A stretch of DNA of 64,000 bases from Petrotoga sp. 9PW.55.5.1 (GCF_003265365.1 NZ_AUPM01000038.1:37896-101895), one strand, 5' to 3'. Shown: positions 45,300 through 54,989, counted from the first letter of the stretch. Numbers and translations: made by a program. The notes: generated by a model from the sequence alone, not told the origin.

Positions 45300-46584
45300 A
45301 TGATTAAAGTAGGTCTTCTGGGGTTTGGAACTGTTGGTGGTGTGTGTTTATAACATTCTTACAGAGAAGAGAGATGAGATAAAAAGAAAGTTAGGAGAAG
45401 GTATAGAAATAAAAAAGATCTTAGTTAAAAGTAAGGATAAGGGAAGAAAGTATAAAGTTGATGACTCGTTGATAACTTTGAATTATGAAGATATAATAAA
45501 TGATCCAGAAATTCAGATTATAGTAGAGTTGATAGGTGGCGAATATCCCGCTTTAAATTATATAAAAGAAGCAATTAACAATAAAAAAAACATTGTTACC
45601 GCCAACAAATTGGTAATAGCAAAATACGCTGAAGAAATTTTTAAACTGGCAAAAAAGAACAAAGTTAAAGTTTATTATGAGGGTAGTGTTGGAGCAGGTA
45701 TACCAATAATTAAAACCTTAAAAGAATCAATGATAGCTAACAAAATTAAAAAGATCTACGGTATTTTGAATGGAACTACGAATTATATTCTGACAGAAAT
45801 GATTGAAAAACATGTAACTTTTAAAGAAGCCTTAGAAGAAGCTCAAAAACTAGGTTATGCAGAAAGTAATCCATATTTTGATATAAGTGGTTGGGATGCA
45901 GCTTACAAAATTGGTATATTATCCTCTTTGGCTTACGAGACATTTATAGATGTTAATTCACTTCATGTTGAAGGAATTGAAAAGATAGAAAAAGAAGATA
46001 TTGAAATATCTGAAGAATTAGGGTATTCTATTAAGTTACTTGCTATAGCTAAGAACATCAACGATAAAACTCTTGATATAAGAGTTCATCCTACTTTTGT
46101 TTCCCAAAAAAATCCTCTTTCTAAGATTAATGATGTATATAATGTAGTTCAAATACATGGAGATGCTGTGGGTGATATAATGATCTACGGTAAAGGGGCT
46201 GGGGAAATGCCTACAGCTAGTGCGGTTGTTGCAGATATTATGGAAGCATCTAAGAGTATTAAATATAAAATTGAAAATGAGCAAATTTCTAACGGAGTAA
46301 ACGGACAAAAGTTGATAAGTATAGAAGATGTTGAAAATGCTTTTTATATAAGATTAAAAGTAAATGACAAACCGGGAGTTTTTGCAAAAATAGCAAAAGT
46401 TTTTGGAGATAATGAAGTTAGTATCGCTTCGGTAATACAAAAAAACCGATTGACTCCAGTAGTACCAATATTTTTGCTTACACACCCAATTAGAGAAAAA
46501 AACTTAAAAGATGCTATTAAATCTTTAGAAAAAATCGAAGATGTAATAGAAGTAAAAAACATAATAAGGGTGGAGGATTTTTAA
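45300..46584 (+). pseudogene. hom: Homoserine dehydrogenase gene with N-terminal frameshift
   Basis: Reduces aspartate semialdehyde to homoserine on the way to threonine and methionine. The ATG at 45300 follows GAGGGAGG and reads MIKVGLLGFGTVGGVCL then stops at TAA 45351. Shifting by one base at the TGTGTGT run (45341-45347) restores a frame that runs to 46584, with YNILTEKRDEI, GGEYPALNYIKEAI, NGTTNYILTEM, the catalytic KIYGILNGTTN and KLGYAE-DP-type region, and a C-terminal ACT domain (KVNDKPGVFAKIAKVF). The shift falls in the GxGxxG nucleotide loop. Either a recent inactivating indel, a slippage-prone switch, or a sequencing error. A shorter product could start at TTG 45325, but would lack the Rossmann loop. 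thrC overlaps the stop. Confidence 0.85.
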
Positions 46585-47648
46585 TGGATAGATTCAATTT
46601 TTGGCCAGGCATTATAGAAGCGTTTAGATCGTTCATGCCGGTGAATGAAAATACTAAAATAATAACCTTGCAAGAAGGAAATACCCCTCTAATATTTGCA
46701 GAGAAGATAAGTAACAAATTGGATATAGAATTATATTTAAAATATGATGGGGCTAATCCTACAGGATCTTTTAAAGACAGGGGAATGACTTTAGCTGTTA
46801 CAAAAGCGGTAGAAAATGGGGATAAAGCCATAATATGTGCTTCTACTGGCAACACTTCAGCTTCTGCAGCAGCTTATGGGAGTAGAGCTGGTTTAAAAAC
46901 CGCTGTGATTATTCCAGAAGGAAAGATTGCTTTAGGGAAATTATCTCAGGCATTGATGCATGGTGCTACCGTTATTCCTATAAAAGGTAATTTTGACGTT
47001 GCTTTAGAATTAACAAGAGAAATAGCAAATAACTATCCTATAACTCTTGTAAACTCTTTGAACCCTTTTAGATTAGAAGGACAAAAAAGTGCAGCCTTTG
47101 AAGTATGTGACCAGTTGGGAGGAAAAGCTCCTGATATACTTGCAATACCTGTTGGAAACGCAGGAAACATAACAGCTTATTGGAAAGGGTTTAAAGAATA
47201 TCACCAAGCCGGTAAAATAAACAATTTACCAAAAATGATGGGTTTTGAGGCAGAGGGCTCAGCAGCTATTGTAAGAAATTTGGTTATAAAAAATCCAGAA
47301 ACTGTAGCTACAGCAATACGAATAGGTAATCCAGTCAATTGGGGAAAGGCAGTAAAAGCTGCAGAAGAATCAAACGGTTTTATTAATTTTGTTACAGATC
47401 AAGAAATTTTAGAAACGTACCAAGAACTCTCATCCCTCGAAGGAGTTTTTGCAGAACCTGCATCAGCTGCATCTGTTGCAGGAGTTAAAAAAATGATCAA
47501 ATTAAATAAAATAGAAAAAGGAAGCAAAATAGTGGCTGTATTAACAGGACATGGTTTAAAAGATCCTGATACAGCTATAAAAACGATAAAAAATCCACAA
47601 GCTATAGAACCAAAGTTAGAAACTATTTTAAAAATAATCGGTTTATAA
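46584..47648 (+). CDS. thrC: Threonine synthase
   Basis: PLP enzyme making threonine from O-phosphohomoserine. 354 aa, short bacterial/archaeal form. Opening [17 protein letters not shown], Schiff-base lysine in GSFKDRGMT (about residue 62), [16 protein letters not shown] phosphate-binding loop (about 88-103), and [15 protein letters not shown] (about 189-203). All PLP contacts present. The ATG overlaps the hom stop (TAATG), so expression is tied to hom translation; a hom frameshift would also disturb coupling. Confidence 0.95.
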   Translation: MDRFNFWPGIIEAFRSFMPVNENTKIITLQEGNTPLIFAEKISNKLDIELYLKYDGANPTGSFKDRGMTLAVTKAVENGDKAIICASTGNTSASAAAYGSRAGLKTAVIIPEGKIALGKLSQALMHGATVIPIKGNFDVALELTREIANNYPITLVNSLNPFRLEGQKSAAFEVCDQLGGKAPDILAIPVGNAGNITAYWKGFKEYHQAGKINNLPKMMGFEAEGSAAIVRNLVIKNPETVATAIRIGNPVNWGKAVKAAEESNGFINFVTDQEILETYQELSSLEGVFAEPASAASVAGVKKMIKLNKIEKGSKIVAVLTGHGLKDPDTAIKTIKNPQAIEPKLETILKIIGL

Positions 47649-47679
47649 AAATAAAAAAATTTAAAGGAGCTGCTTTATT

Positions 47680-48606
47680 TTGAAAAAACAAATTTTTTTA
47701 TTAAGTTTTTTGTTTTTTTCTTTATTAATTTTCTCAGTTACACTAACCAATCCTTTAGGGCCAACGGTTGTTCCTGTTACGGGACTTATGGAGAATACGA
47801 TAGATGAAGAGGTTGAGATAGATGTAAGCTTTTGGAAGGATGCTAACGAAGCAGTAGCCTTACTGGTATCAAATCAATCTGATTTTGCTGTTCTTCCTGT
47901 AACAGTCGGTGCAAACTTATATGCACAAGGATTAGATTTAATATTGTTAGGTGTTCATGAATGGGAAGCCTTTTATTTGGTGGGTAGCGGTAATGAAAGC
48001 TTTAACAACATAGAAAGTTTAAAAGGAAAAGAAGTTTATTCTCCTCATGGAAGAGGGCAAACCGTCGATGTTTTATTGAGATATCTTCTAGTAGTAAACG
48101 GATTGGATCCTGATAAGGATGTAAAATTCAGTTACTTACCTCCTCAGGAAATTGTTTCACTGTTTAAAGCAGGAAAAGTAACTTTTGCAGCATTACCTGA
48201 ACCGTTTGCAACCTTGGCAATAACAGGAACGGATGGGGAAATACTTTTAGATTTTCAAAAAGAATGGAATGAAATCTCAGGATCTAAATATGGACTTCCT
48301 ATAGCTGGTTTGTTCGTTAAAAAAGAAATTTTGGAAAAGGATCCAATACTCGTTTCAAAAGTTGAAAAATCTTTTTCTGAGAGTGTAATTTGGGCTAATG
48401 ACAATTTAGATGAGGCTTTAAGAATAACTAACCAATATTTAACCATCCCAATACCTGTTCTAAAACAGGCTATGAATAGACTAAAATTTGAATACATCCC
48501 AATTTCTGATTGTAAAGAGGAAGTACAAAACTTTTTAATTACCATGCATGAGTTTTATCCTGAAGGTTTGCCAAAACTACCCTCAGAAGGATTTTATTAT
48601 AAATGA
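47680..48606 (+). CDS. ABC transporter substrate-binding protein (NMT1/SsuA-like)
   Basis: Exported binding protein, 308 aa, signal peptide of about 20 residues without lipobox. It resembles the SsuA/TauA/ThiY (NMT1-like) group: WKDANEAVALLVSNQSDFAV, YSPHGRGQTVDVLLRYLL and TFAALPEPFATLAI (about residues 176-189). In this group ligands include sulfonates, taurine, nitrate, thiamine precursors or riboflavin; nothing here decides. TTG start behind AAAGGAGC. First of three overlapping ABC genes, possibly expressed with hom-thrC 30 bases upstream. Confidence 0.82.
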   Translation: MKKQIFLLSFLFFSLLIFSVTLTNPLGPTVVPVTGLMENTIDEEVEIDVSFWKDANEAVALLVSNQSDFAVLPVTVGANLYAQGLDLILLGVHEWEAFYLVGSGNESFNNIESLKGKEVYSPHGRGQTVDVLLRYLLVVNGLDPDKDVKFSYLPPQEIVSLFKAGKVTFAALPEPFATLAITGTDGEILLDFQKEWNEISGSKYGLPIAGLFVKKEILEKDPILVSKVEKSFSESVIWANDNLDEALRITNQYLTIPIPVLKQAMNRLKFEYIPISDCKEEVQNFLITMHEFYPEGLPKLPSEGFYYK

Positions 48607-49337
48607 AAACTTTTTATGGAATCCTGTTAGTAATTTTAATATGGTATGTATTATCTTTTATTATTGGATCTTCTTTTATCTTACCACCACCACATGAGGT
48701 TATAATAAATCTTCTACAACAACTAAAAACACAGAGGTTTTACCTATCTTTATGGAATACTGTCTGGAAAACATTGGTAGTTCTTTTTATAACCTCATTT
48801 ATCGGTATTTTAATAGGGTTTCTTATGGGAACAAACGATACCATCTATGATATATTCAGACCGATCATAATGGTAATTCAAGCCATCCCTGTAGTTTCAT
48901 GGCTCGCTTTTGTTGTTTTTTTATGGGGAATAGGATGGAAAGGTCCCATCTTAATTAGCACGATGTCCATTTTGCCTAACACTGTTTTTACAACGGCATC
49001 TGGGATAAAAAATATTGATAGAAAATTACTTGAAATGGTTCATTTATACAAAGTACCGAGATCTAAAATATTCAGAAATGTATACTTAGCTTCAATAGTT
49101 CCATTTGTAATTGCTGCAATAGAAGTTTCTATTGGAAATGTTTGGAAAGTTGTTTTAGTTACAGAGTTTCTTGTTGGAGGTAGTGGTTTAGGTGTAGAGT
49201 TGGCTTGGGCAAGACAGTATGTGGATGTACCTAGAATCTATGCAATTACTATTGTAGCTGTTGTACTTGGGATAGCTACTGAACGAGTATTTAAAGCTAT
49301 TTCAAAAAAGGTGTTAAAAAAATGGGAAATGTACTAA
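48603..49337 (+). CDS. ABC transporter permease (SsuC/TauC-like)
   Basis: Inner-membrane permease, 244 aa, six helices. The EAA loop region is [20 protein letters not shown] (about residues 141-160), and [20 protein letters not shown] near the C-terminus is typical of SsuC/TauC/ThiX permeases. Starts 4 bases within the end of the binding-protein gene and itself overlaps the ATPase gene by 16 bases. Confidence 0.87.
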   Translation: MKTFYGILLVILIWYVLSFIIGSSFILPPPHEVIINLLQQLKTQRFYLSLWNTVWKTLVVLFITSFIGILIGFLMGTNDTIYDIFRPIIMVIQAIPVVSWLAFVVFLWGIGWKGPILISTMSILPNTVFTTASGIKNIDRKLLEMVHLYKVPRSKIFRNVYLASIVPFVIAAIEVSIGNVWKVVLVTEFLVGGSGLGVELAWARQYVDVPRIYAITIVAVVLGIATERVFKAISKKVLKKWEMY

Positions 49338-50020
49338 AAGTTGAAAGATTAACCAAAAGATTTGGAGATCTTTTAGTTTTAGATAACTGGAATATAAAGT
49401 TAGAAAAAGGAGAAAGAGTTGTTTTATTAGGTCCTTCAGGGTGTGGGAAAACGACTTTTTTTAGAATTGTTGCAGAGTTAGATAAACATTATGATGGAAA
49501 TGTAGAGATCTTTGTTGATAAGATAGGTTATGTTTTTCAGGAACCGAGATTGTTGCCATGGAGAAATATTAACAATAACCTAAAAATAATCAGAGATAAT
49601 GAAACAAAAATTAAAGAAATAATTAGTATGATGGGTTTGGAAGGTTTTGAAAGCCTTTTACCATCAAGATTAAGTGGTGGTATGAAGCAAAGGGTAAATA
49701 TAGCAAGAGCTTTGTTGGTAGAACCGGATATTTTGATTATGGATGAACCATTCACTTCTTTGGATTTGAATATAAAGCTATCGATAATTGAAGATATAAA
49801 TAAATTATGGGAAAGAAACAGATATTCTTTGTTAATGGTTACACATGATATAAAAGAAGCATTACTATTGGCTGATAGGATTTTGATAGCCTCACAAAGG
49901 CCTTCACATATTTTAAATGAATTTCTAATAGATCTCCCAAAAGAAAACAGGAATTTAATAGATTCTAATTTTCTATCTCTAGAAGCGAAAATTATGAGTT
50001 TTATTATAGATCAAAATTAA
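49322..50020 (+). CDS. ABC transporter ATPase (SsuB/TauB-like)
   Basis: ATPase subunit, 232 aa. Walker [12 protein letters not shown] (about residues 36-46), Q-loop [13 protein letters not shown] (about 71-83), signature [16 protein letters not shown] (about 118-133), Walker [13 protein letters not shown] (about 138-149) and H-loop VTHDIKEAL. The LLPWR segment is characteristic of the nitrate/sulfonate/taurine branch. It closes a complete three-gene importer. Confidence 0.92.
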   Translation: MGNVLKVERLTKRFGDLLVLDNWNIKLEKGERVVLLGPSGCGKTTFFRIVAELDKHYDGNVEIFVDKIGYVFQEPRLLPWRNINNNLKIIRDNETKIKEIISMMGLEGFESLLPSRLSGGMKQRVNIARALLVEPDILIMDEPFTSLDLNIKLSIIEDINKLWERNRYSLLMVTHDIKEALLLADRILIASQRPSHILNEFLIDLPKENRNLIDSNFLSLEAKIMSFIIDQN

Positions 50021-50043
50021 TTAAAAATGGAGAAAATTGGAGG

Positions 50044-50213
50044 TGTGATTATACAGATACATAAACACTCTATACTGGAAAAGCTGGAGTGTAAAAGAGG
50101 CTTATATGCTGCAAAAACATTGTGGAAAACTTATGCAAAAGTTTGAATATGGACAGGAAAATGAATGGATTGAAAAACTCAGAACTAATTACAAGGCAGG
50201 GATTGCTTAAAAA
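50044..50213 (+). pseudogene. Possible gene remnant
   Basis: After a GGAGGTG site, two short frames read VIIQIHKHSILEKLECKRG then YAAKTLWKTYAKV and stop, and, shifted, QKFEYGQENEWIEKLRTNYK then AGIA and stop. They could be the ends of a decayed small gene, or chance. No family is recognised. Confidence 0.25.
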
Positions 50214-50220
50214 TTTTTGT

Positions 50221-50841
50221 TTAAGTACTATACTTTGAAATGACATCTATATATTTTCTATCTTTTAAGGCTTTTTTAGCTAGTTTATCGGCCATCTCAT
50301 TGTATTTATCGCCTGAGTGGCCTCTTATCCAATTAAATTTTATAATTAAGAAGTTGCGCATATAATCACAGCAATTTTTGTAAGCTTTTGTGATGATCTT
50401 GTTGGTTTTCCATGAACCTGTGCACCATTTTTCTAATCCGATATAATCATGATTTATTATTATCTTTTCATATTTGTTTTCTCTGGCATATTCCATTGCA
50501 TATATACAAGCGCTAATTTCCCCGGCAACGTTTCTGCTTTTTGCGTACTCTTTGTTGTTTCCAGCAAAACTAAATGTCTTTTCTTCTGGATCTTCTAAAA
50601 ACACGATTCCGCTTCCATAGATTTTTTTTAACTTATCGTAACTGCCATCTACATAAGAAATTAGAGACTTGATCTCAAAATTCTTGTTATCGTCATTTAA
50701 AAACTCTTGAGCCATTTCAAGTGTTGTGAAACTTTTGAATTCGGCGTTAGAAAAATTGTCTACTTGTTTTCTACATTCTTCCCAGGTATAGAAAATCCCT
50801 TTTTTTCTACCGTTTTTTACTGCATAGATTTTTTTCTTCAT
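50221..50841 (-). CDS. rnhA: Ribonuclease HI with N-terminal hybrid-binding domain
   Basis: Degrades RNA in RNA-DNA hybrids. 206 aa. Residues 1-50 form the caulimovirus VI/viroplasmin-type hybrid-binding domain (KIYAVKNGRKKGIFYTWEEC), as in eukaryotic RNase H1 and some bacteria. The catalytic domain starts near 60, with SYVDGSYD (first Asp), AGEISACIYAMEYA (Glu), IINHDYIGLEKW (Asp) and WIRGHSGDKYNEMADKLA (His/Asp). All four catalytic acids are present. It starts 4 bases inside the DUF3783 gene (ATGA), at the end of the solute operon. Confidence 0.93.
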   Translation of the reverse strand: MKKKIYAVKNGRKKGIFYTWEECRKQVDNFSNAEFKSFTTLEMAQEFLNDDNKNFEIKSLISYVDGSYDKLKKIYGSGIVFLEDPEEKTFSFAGNNKEYAKSRNVAGEISACIYAMEYARENKYEKIIINHDYIGLEKWCTGSWKTNKIITKAYKNCCDYMRNFLIIKFNWIRGHSGDKYNEMADKLAKKALKDRKYIDVISKYST

Positions 50842-51101
50842 TGATTATCTTCTTTCTTAGGTTTATCGTAAAAGCCTTCTTTTAGATTTTTAGTAACCAT
50901 TTTCATTTCTATATCCTCTTGCTTTAATTCTTTTATCAATTCTTCAACAGTCCATTGAGAACTTATGGGAGTTACTGAAGCAAAGATTATATTATTAGGA
51001 AGTTCTTCTATATTTTTTATCGTTTTCATTATTTTGAGTATCTGTTTTTTATCCATTCCATTGATGATTATTGTTGGAATATCTTTTATTTCATCGTACA
51101 C
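50838..51101 (-). CDS. DUF3783-family small protein
   Basis: An 87-aa protein fitting the DUF3783 pattern: PTIIINGMDKKQILKIMKTI, NNIIFASVTPISSQWTVEEL and KELKQEDIEMKMV. Thioredoxin-like or small alpha/beta in appearance, no catalytic motif. Function unknown. Found between the mggA-like gene and rnhA in one minus-strand operon with no spacing. Confidence 0.65.
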   Translation of the reverse strand: MYDEIKDIPTIIINGMDKKQILKIMKTIKNIEELPNNIIFASVTPISSQWTVEELIKELKQEDIEMKMVTKNLKEGFYDKPKKEDNQ

Positions 51102-51120
51102 AATCGCACCTCCATATTTT

Positions 51121-52614
51121 TTAAAATGAATATATCAATCTGATATTTTCCAGTTTTAGAAAAGATTTTAGGATTTCTTCATCTATCTTTTTACTTTCGG
51201 TATAAGTGTTTTTTGTATTGCCGAAACTTTCTATAATCTCAGAAATTCTTTTTTTGTAAGATTTTAATGAGAATTCTTCAGTGTTTATTCCTTGATCTAT
51301 ATGATTACTTGTAGTTAATAGATCTATTTTATCAAATATTCCTTTATTTATTTCTTTTAAATAGTTAATTTCCGTTATATCCTTCAAACAAAATTCCTTT
51401 TGCATTTGAACGGGAAGATAAGAAAAATCAACTGATTCGTTTTCAAATTTTGAATTTAAATCTTGAAGAAGGATATCTTTGTAATTATTAGAAATAGGGA
51501 TGCCATCTATATGTTTTTGGTATTCTTTTTTTATCTTTTCTTTTTCTATTCCTGATAAATTGACATACAAGCCATCGTAGTAGCTTATATCTTTTATATT
51601 TTTAAAGTCTTCAATTATATCTAATTTTCTGGTTAAAAAGTTTTTGTTGTTGAACTTAGATTCTAGATAAATCATTCCAAAACCTTCAAGAACAGAAGAA
51701 GAAAAGAACAGATCTGAAAACTTAACAATATATGGAAAAAGAGACGGATCTTTGGCTGAAATTGCCCATGCCCCGTTAACCTTTTCAGATTCAAAGGTTT
51801 CTTTTACAACTTTTTCATAAGGACGCTCTTTATCAGAGTTAGCAGGTAAAGTAATTAAAAGATTACTTTTTCCATGTAATCTATTTATCAAAACAGCTTC
51901 TAAAATATTTTTTCTTCTAATGGTTCTTGTTGGATACAAAATATTCTTATTGTTTTCTTTTATATTGAATCCAAGCTCTTTTAGTTTTGTAATTATTTGG
52001 CTTTTGCTGAATTTTTCAATTTCTTCGTTATGTTCTTTCTTCAATTCAACAGCATTTGGGAGATAAAATAAATTTTCTTCAGGTATACCTGATTTTATCA
52101 GCCTATTGTAATCTGATAGATTGATAGTTGCATAAATTATATTACTTTTTATTGGATACAAAGAGGATTTAATAAATTTTCTAACAAAAAAATAATTTTC
52201 CCATCTTGCACACTCTGGGAAATCATGAATTTGTATTATAGTCGGAACGTTTTTATTAACCACAAAATCTTTAAACACTTGAGTAAAAGCGGGGTTCTTT
52301 CCTAAATGATAGTTGTGAACCCAGTATATAGCATCTTCATCCAAAAAGTCATTCAGTTTTTTTGATATACTTTCTTTTAAACATTCAAAATCTTTTTGAT
52401 CTGTGCTATCGGGATAAATGTATCCAAGTTCTTCAAAATTAACAAAATCAACATTTTCAAAAGATAGAATATCCTCTATTCCTTCTATACCCATTTTTTT
52501 TGAACCAAATATTGTGAAATTATAATCATCTCTCAAAGTTTTTACTATATTTTTGACAACGGTAGTTACACCGCCTTTTAAATAATGATAGTGGAAGACG
52601 AAAATCTTTCTCAT
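51121..52614 (-). CDS. mggA: GT-B glycosyltransferase, probable mannosylglucosyl-3-phosphoglycerate synthase
   Basis: A 497-aa retaining-type glycosyltransferase. The N-terminal Rossmann half opens FHYHYLKGGVTTVVKNIVKT, with the glycine loop for the acceptor. The C-terminal half has NILYPTRTIRRKNILEAVLI (phosphate-binding) and SSSVLEGFGMIYLESKF with the E-x7-E motif (about residues 295-311). It follows gpgS with a 4-base overlap. In Petrotoga, MggA adds mannose from GDP-mannose to glucosyl-3-phosphoglycerate on the way to mannosylglucosylglycerate, so context favours this role, but the acceptor cannot be read from sequence. A phosphatase (MggB) is not seen in the window. Confidence 0.65.
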   Translation of the reverse strand: MRKIFVFHYHYLKGGVTTVVKNIVKTLRDDYNFTIFGSKKMGIEGIEDILSFENVDFVNFEELGYIYPDSTDQKDFECLKESISKKLNDFLDEDAIYWVHNYHLGKNPAFTQVFKDFVVNKNVPTIIQIHDFPECARWENYFFVRKFIKSSLYPIKSNIIYATINLSDYNRLIKSGIPEENLFYLPNAVELKKEHNEEIEKFSKSQIITKLKELGFNIKENNKNILYPTRTIRRKNILEAVLINRLHGKSNLLITLPANSDKERPYEKVVKETFESEKVNGAWAISAKDPSLFPYIVKFSDLFFSSSVLEGFGMIYLESKFNNKNFLTRKLDIIEDFKNIKDISYYDGLYVNLSGIEKEKIKKEYQKHIDGIPISNNYKDILLQDLNSKFENESVDFSYLPVQMQKEFCLKDITEINYLKEINKGIFDKIDLLTTSNHIDQGINTEEFSLKSYKKRISEIIESFGNTKNTYTESKKIDEEILKSFLKLENIRLIYSF

Positions 52615-53588
52615 ACTTTTTCACCTTTTGAAAATTTTTGTTGGTATTCAGGAATAGTTATAATAGGTGGTCTTTCTATACTTAAAATTTCTACAGGATT
52701 AGGAATCCTTTCGTTTTCTTTTTTTTGAATCATAATATGTTCGTTGTTGAGATCTGTCTTTAAAGCTATCTTACCGTATTTTTCTAATCTTTTTAAAACT
52801 ACTTTGGTAAGTTCAAAAGCCATCTTGCTCAAAGATTGTAAGGGTTGATTCTCATGAACTCTTAACTCAAGATCCACTTGAGCTATGATTTGACTTCCAT
52901 ATTTTTCTGCTATATCGATGAGATGGGCAATTTCGACCCCGTATCCAACAAAAAAAGGCAAATTTTCTAAAACTTCTCTTCTTCCAGCGTATTCCCCACT
53001 AAGAGGTTGTATAATAGTTGCTAATTCGGGATAGAAAAGAGAAAATAAAGGGCGAGCAACTAATTCTGTTACCCTTCCACCTCCTGATGGCTGGACACCG
53101 CCTTTTCCAACAATGGGTCTTTCATAAAAAGCTTTTACATACGATACATCCGGATTTTTTAATAAGGTACCAACTAATCCGTACACGAACTTAGGATGAA
53201 TATTCTCAATATCGGAATCTACCCAAACGATTATATCTCCATTCAATGCGTAAAGGCTCTTCCAAAGGTTTTCTCCTTTTCCCCTATAAAATCCATATTC
53301 TGGTAAAATATCTCCCGAGAAGAACACTTTTGCTCCATACTCTTTTGCTATAGAAACTGTTTCATCTTCAGATCCAGAATCTATAACAGCTATTTCATCT
53401 AACAAAGGATACCTTTCCATTAACTCTGTTTTCATTATTAATATTTCTTTGCCTATAGTTTTTTCTTCATTCAACGCTGGAAAGGCGAGGGAAATCTTTA
53501 AGTTTTGTTCTTCTTTTAGTTTAACAAGTTCTTTCAAATTTGAAAAATTAGAATGATGAAAGGCTCTTTTTAAAACACTATCACTCAT
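52611..53588 (-). CDS. gpgS: Glucosyl-3-phosphoglycerate synthase
   Basis: Makes glucosyl-3-phosphoglycerate from an NDP-glucose and 3-phosphoglycerate, first step to glucosylglycerate-type solutes. 325 aa of the GT81/GT-A fold. ISLAFPALNEEKTIGKEILI (about residues 33-52), VIDSGSEDETVSIAKEYGA (about 68-86), the divalent metal motif VWVDSDIENIHPKFV (about 117-131), GKGGVQPSGGGRVTELVARP and PLSGEYAGRREVLENLPF (about 190-207) are all GpgS hallmarks. GGGGGAGATC upstream. Part of the operon behind the promoter at 54961-54989. Confidence 0.92.
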   Translation of the reverse strand: MSDSVLKRAFHHSNFSNLKELVKLKEEQNLKISLAFPALNEEKTIGKEILIMKTELMERYPLLDEIAVIDSGSEDETVSIAKEYGAKVFFSGDILPEYGFYRGKGENLWKSLYALNGDIIVWVDSDIENIHPKFVYGLVGTLLKNPDVSYVKAFYERPIVGKGGVQPSGGGRVTELVARPLFSLFYPELATIIQPLSGEYAGRREVLENLPFFVGYGVEIAHLIDIAEKYGSQIIAQVDLELRVHENQPLQSLSKMAFELTKVVLKRLEKYGKIALKTDLNNEHIMIQKKENERIPNPVEILSIERPPIITIPEYQQKFSKGEKV

Positions 53589-53608
53589 TTTTGATCTCCC
53601 CCTTATGT

Positions 53609-54748
53609 TTAATCTGTTTCCTCATCAATTATATCTTCAATTGACTCTTCAAGAATATTTTCAGCTACAACATTATCTAAAATCATTAATATTTGCGTTA
53701 AACCTTTTGTTATTTCATCTCTTTCAAAGAACTCATTTTCTTCCGTAACCTCACCTTTAGCTATGCCTAAAGATATAGCGGGGATACCAGATTTTATTAT
53801 CAATGCCTCATCCCTTCCTAAAGGACAAAAGTTTGTTTTAAGACCTAGGTTTTTTTGAATCTCTGAAATTTGTTCTATAAAAGGATGATCTTTTGGTATT
53901 AGACTGCTAGGAATATAAGACAGTAAATTTAATTTGATTCTTGATTTGTATCTATTGGCTAATTCTCCAACAGTTGATCTTAAATTCTCGCTGATCGTTT
54001 CTAGATCTTGATCTCCCTCACTTTTTATTTCAAGAATTACTTCGGTGTTGTCTTTGAATTTGTCTAATTTTTGGATACTTATGGATGTGCCTTCCATATC
54101 GCTATTATCTTTTAAATCTGATGTAATCTTATACAAAATTTCTAAAGTCGAGGGGGATTTGAACTTCTTATGCATTAAATCAGGAGAATAGAACCTAAGC
54201 TTATAAACATACTTACCTAACGATCTATGCCCTAAATCTCCCAAATTTATACTGTTAATTTTTATTGCGTAATCTAACTTGTTTATATTATTTTGCAAAA
54301 ACTGACCTAAACTCAAAAATTTATTTTTCCTTGCTTGGTTTAAAAAAAGAAATATAACGTTGTTGTTTAGAGTAATGTTTTCATTATGGAGGAAGTTTAT
54401 TAGTGTTATAAGGGCAGCTATCTTTAAAGAGGAAGTAACTGCTCCTGTTCCAGATATCTTTCCTTTTTGTACTCTTACAAACCTTTCAACAAGTGGTTCC
54501 GTCACCTCATCGACCGTGGTAAAAACAAGAGAAGTTTGAGCATTCTCATTGTTTATAAAAGGAACATAAACATTTCCTTCTGCATCTTCTTGGATATTTG
54601 GTATATTAGAGTTTTCAAGTCTTTTTAAAATATAGTTCTTTTGATCATTAGGAAATTTTAGCGGTAACTGGTTGTATAAAATGGTATTGGTAAGCAATTC
54701 GTCTTCGTACTTTTCTATCTTCCACAAAGAGTCTTCTAATCTATACAT
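53609..54748 (-). CDS. M20-family peptidase homologue lacking metal ligands
   Basis: A 379-aa protein with the M20 di-zinc peptidase layout: a catalytic domain, a lid domain at about residues 185-290 (DNTEVILEIKSEGDQD), and GRDEALIIKSGIPAISLG near the end, as in the conserved GGxDA...GIPxxxxG block. The first metal motif HxD is replaced by TTVDE (about 88-92), and the TEEE-type catalytic block is replaced by FLNQARKNKF (about 141-150), so two-metal catalysis is unlikely. ATG 54748 follows AAAGGAGGAATTGAA; an in-frame start 23 codons earlier has no site. First gene of the gpgS operon. Role unknown. Confidence 0.6.
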   Translation of the reverse strand: MYRLEDSLWKIEKYEDELLTNTILYNQLPLKFPNDQKNYILKRLENSNIPNIQEDAEGNVYVPFINNENAQTSLVFTTVDEVTEPLVERFVRVQKGKISGTGAVTSSLKIAALITLINFLHNENITLNNNVIFLFLNQARKNKFLSLGQFLQNNINKLDYAIKINSINLGDLGHRSLGKYVYKLRFYSPDLMHKKFKSPSTLEILYKITSDLKDNSDMEGTSISIQKLDKFKDNTEVILEIKSEGDQDLETISENLRSTVGELANRYKSRIKLNLLSYIPSSLIPKDHPFIEQISEIQKNLGLKTNFCPLGRDEALIIKSGIPAISLGIAKGEVTEENEFFERDEITKGLTQILMILDNVVAENILEESIEDIIDEETD

Positions 54749-54960
54749 TTCAATTCCTCCTTTCTTTTTGTATATTTGTATATATTTATTAATTATCAAT
54801 TTCATGAAATAGTGCAAAAAAACAACCTTTTAGAAAAGGCCTATCAATCATTTATTTTAGGATTTGCGTGATAATAAAATTGCTAAATAAATTAAAGAAA
54901 ATGTCAAGAGGAAAGCATTTATTATCTAGAAGAAGGCTGTGTATACTGCCTTTCAATTAG

Positions 54961-54989
54961 ATTATAACACATATGACTAAATTTGTCAA
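54961..54989 (-). promoter_or_regulatory. Promoter of the gpgS operon
   Basis: Perfect TTGACA (54989-54984) and TATAAT (54966-54961) on the minus strand with a 17-base spacer. Confidence 0.85.

Noticed and set aside
45336..45353. Programmed +1 frameshifting in hom
   Set aside because: No known slippery heptamer, internal Shine-Dalgarno-like stimulator or pseudoknot is evident, and hom is not known to be regulated this way. An indel or sequencing error is simpler.
47645..47685. TPP riboswitch upstream of the NMT1-like importer
   Set aside because: The gap is only about 30 bases and has no THI-box consensus.
54826..54839. Attenuator in the gpgS leader
   Set aside because: The stem is only five or six A/T-rich pairs with a minimal loop, too weak to claim as a terminator by itself.
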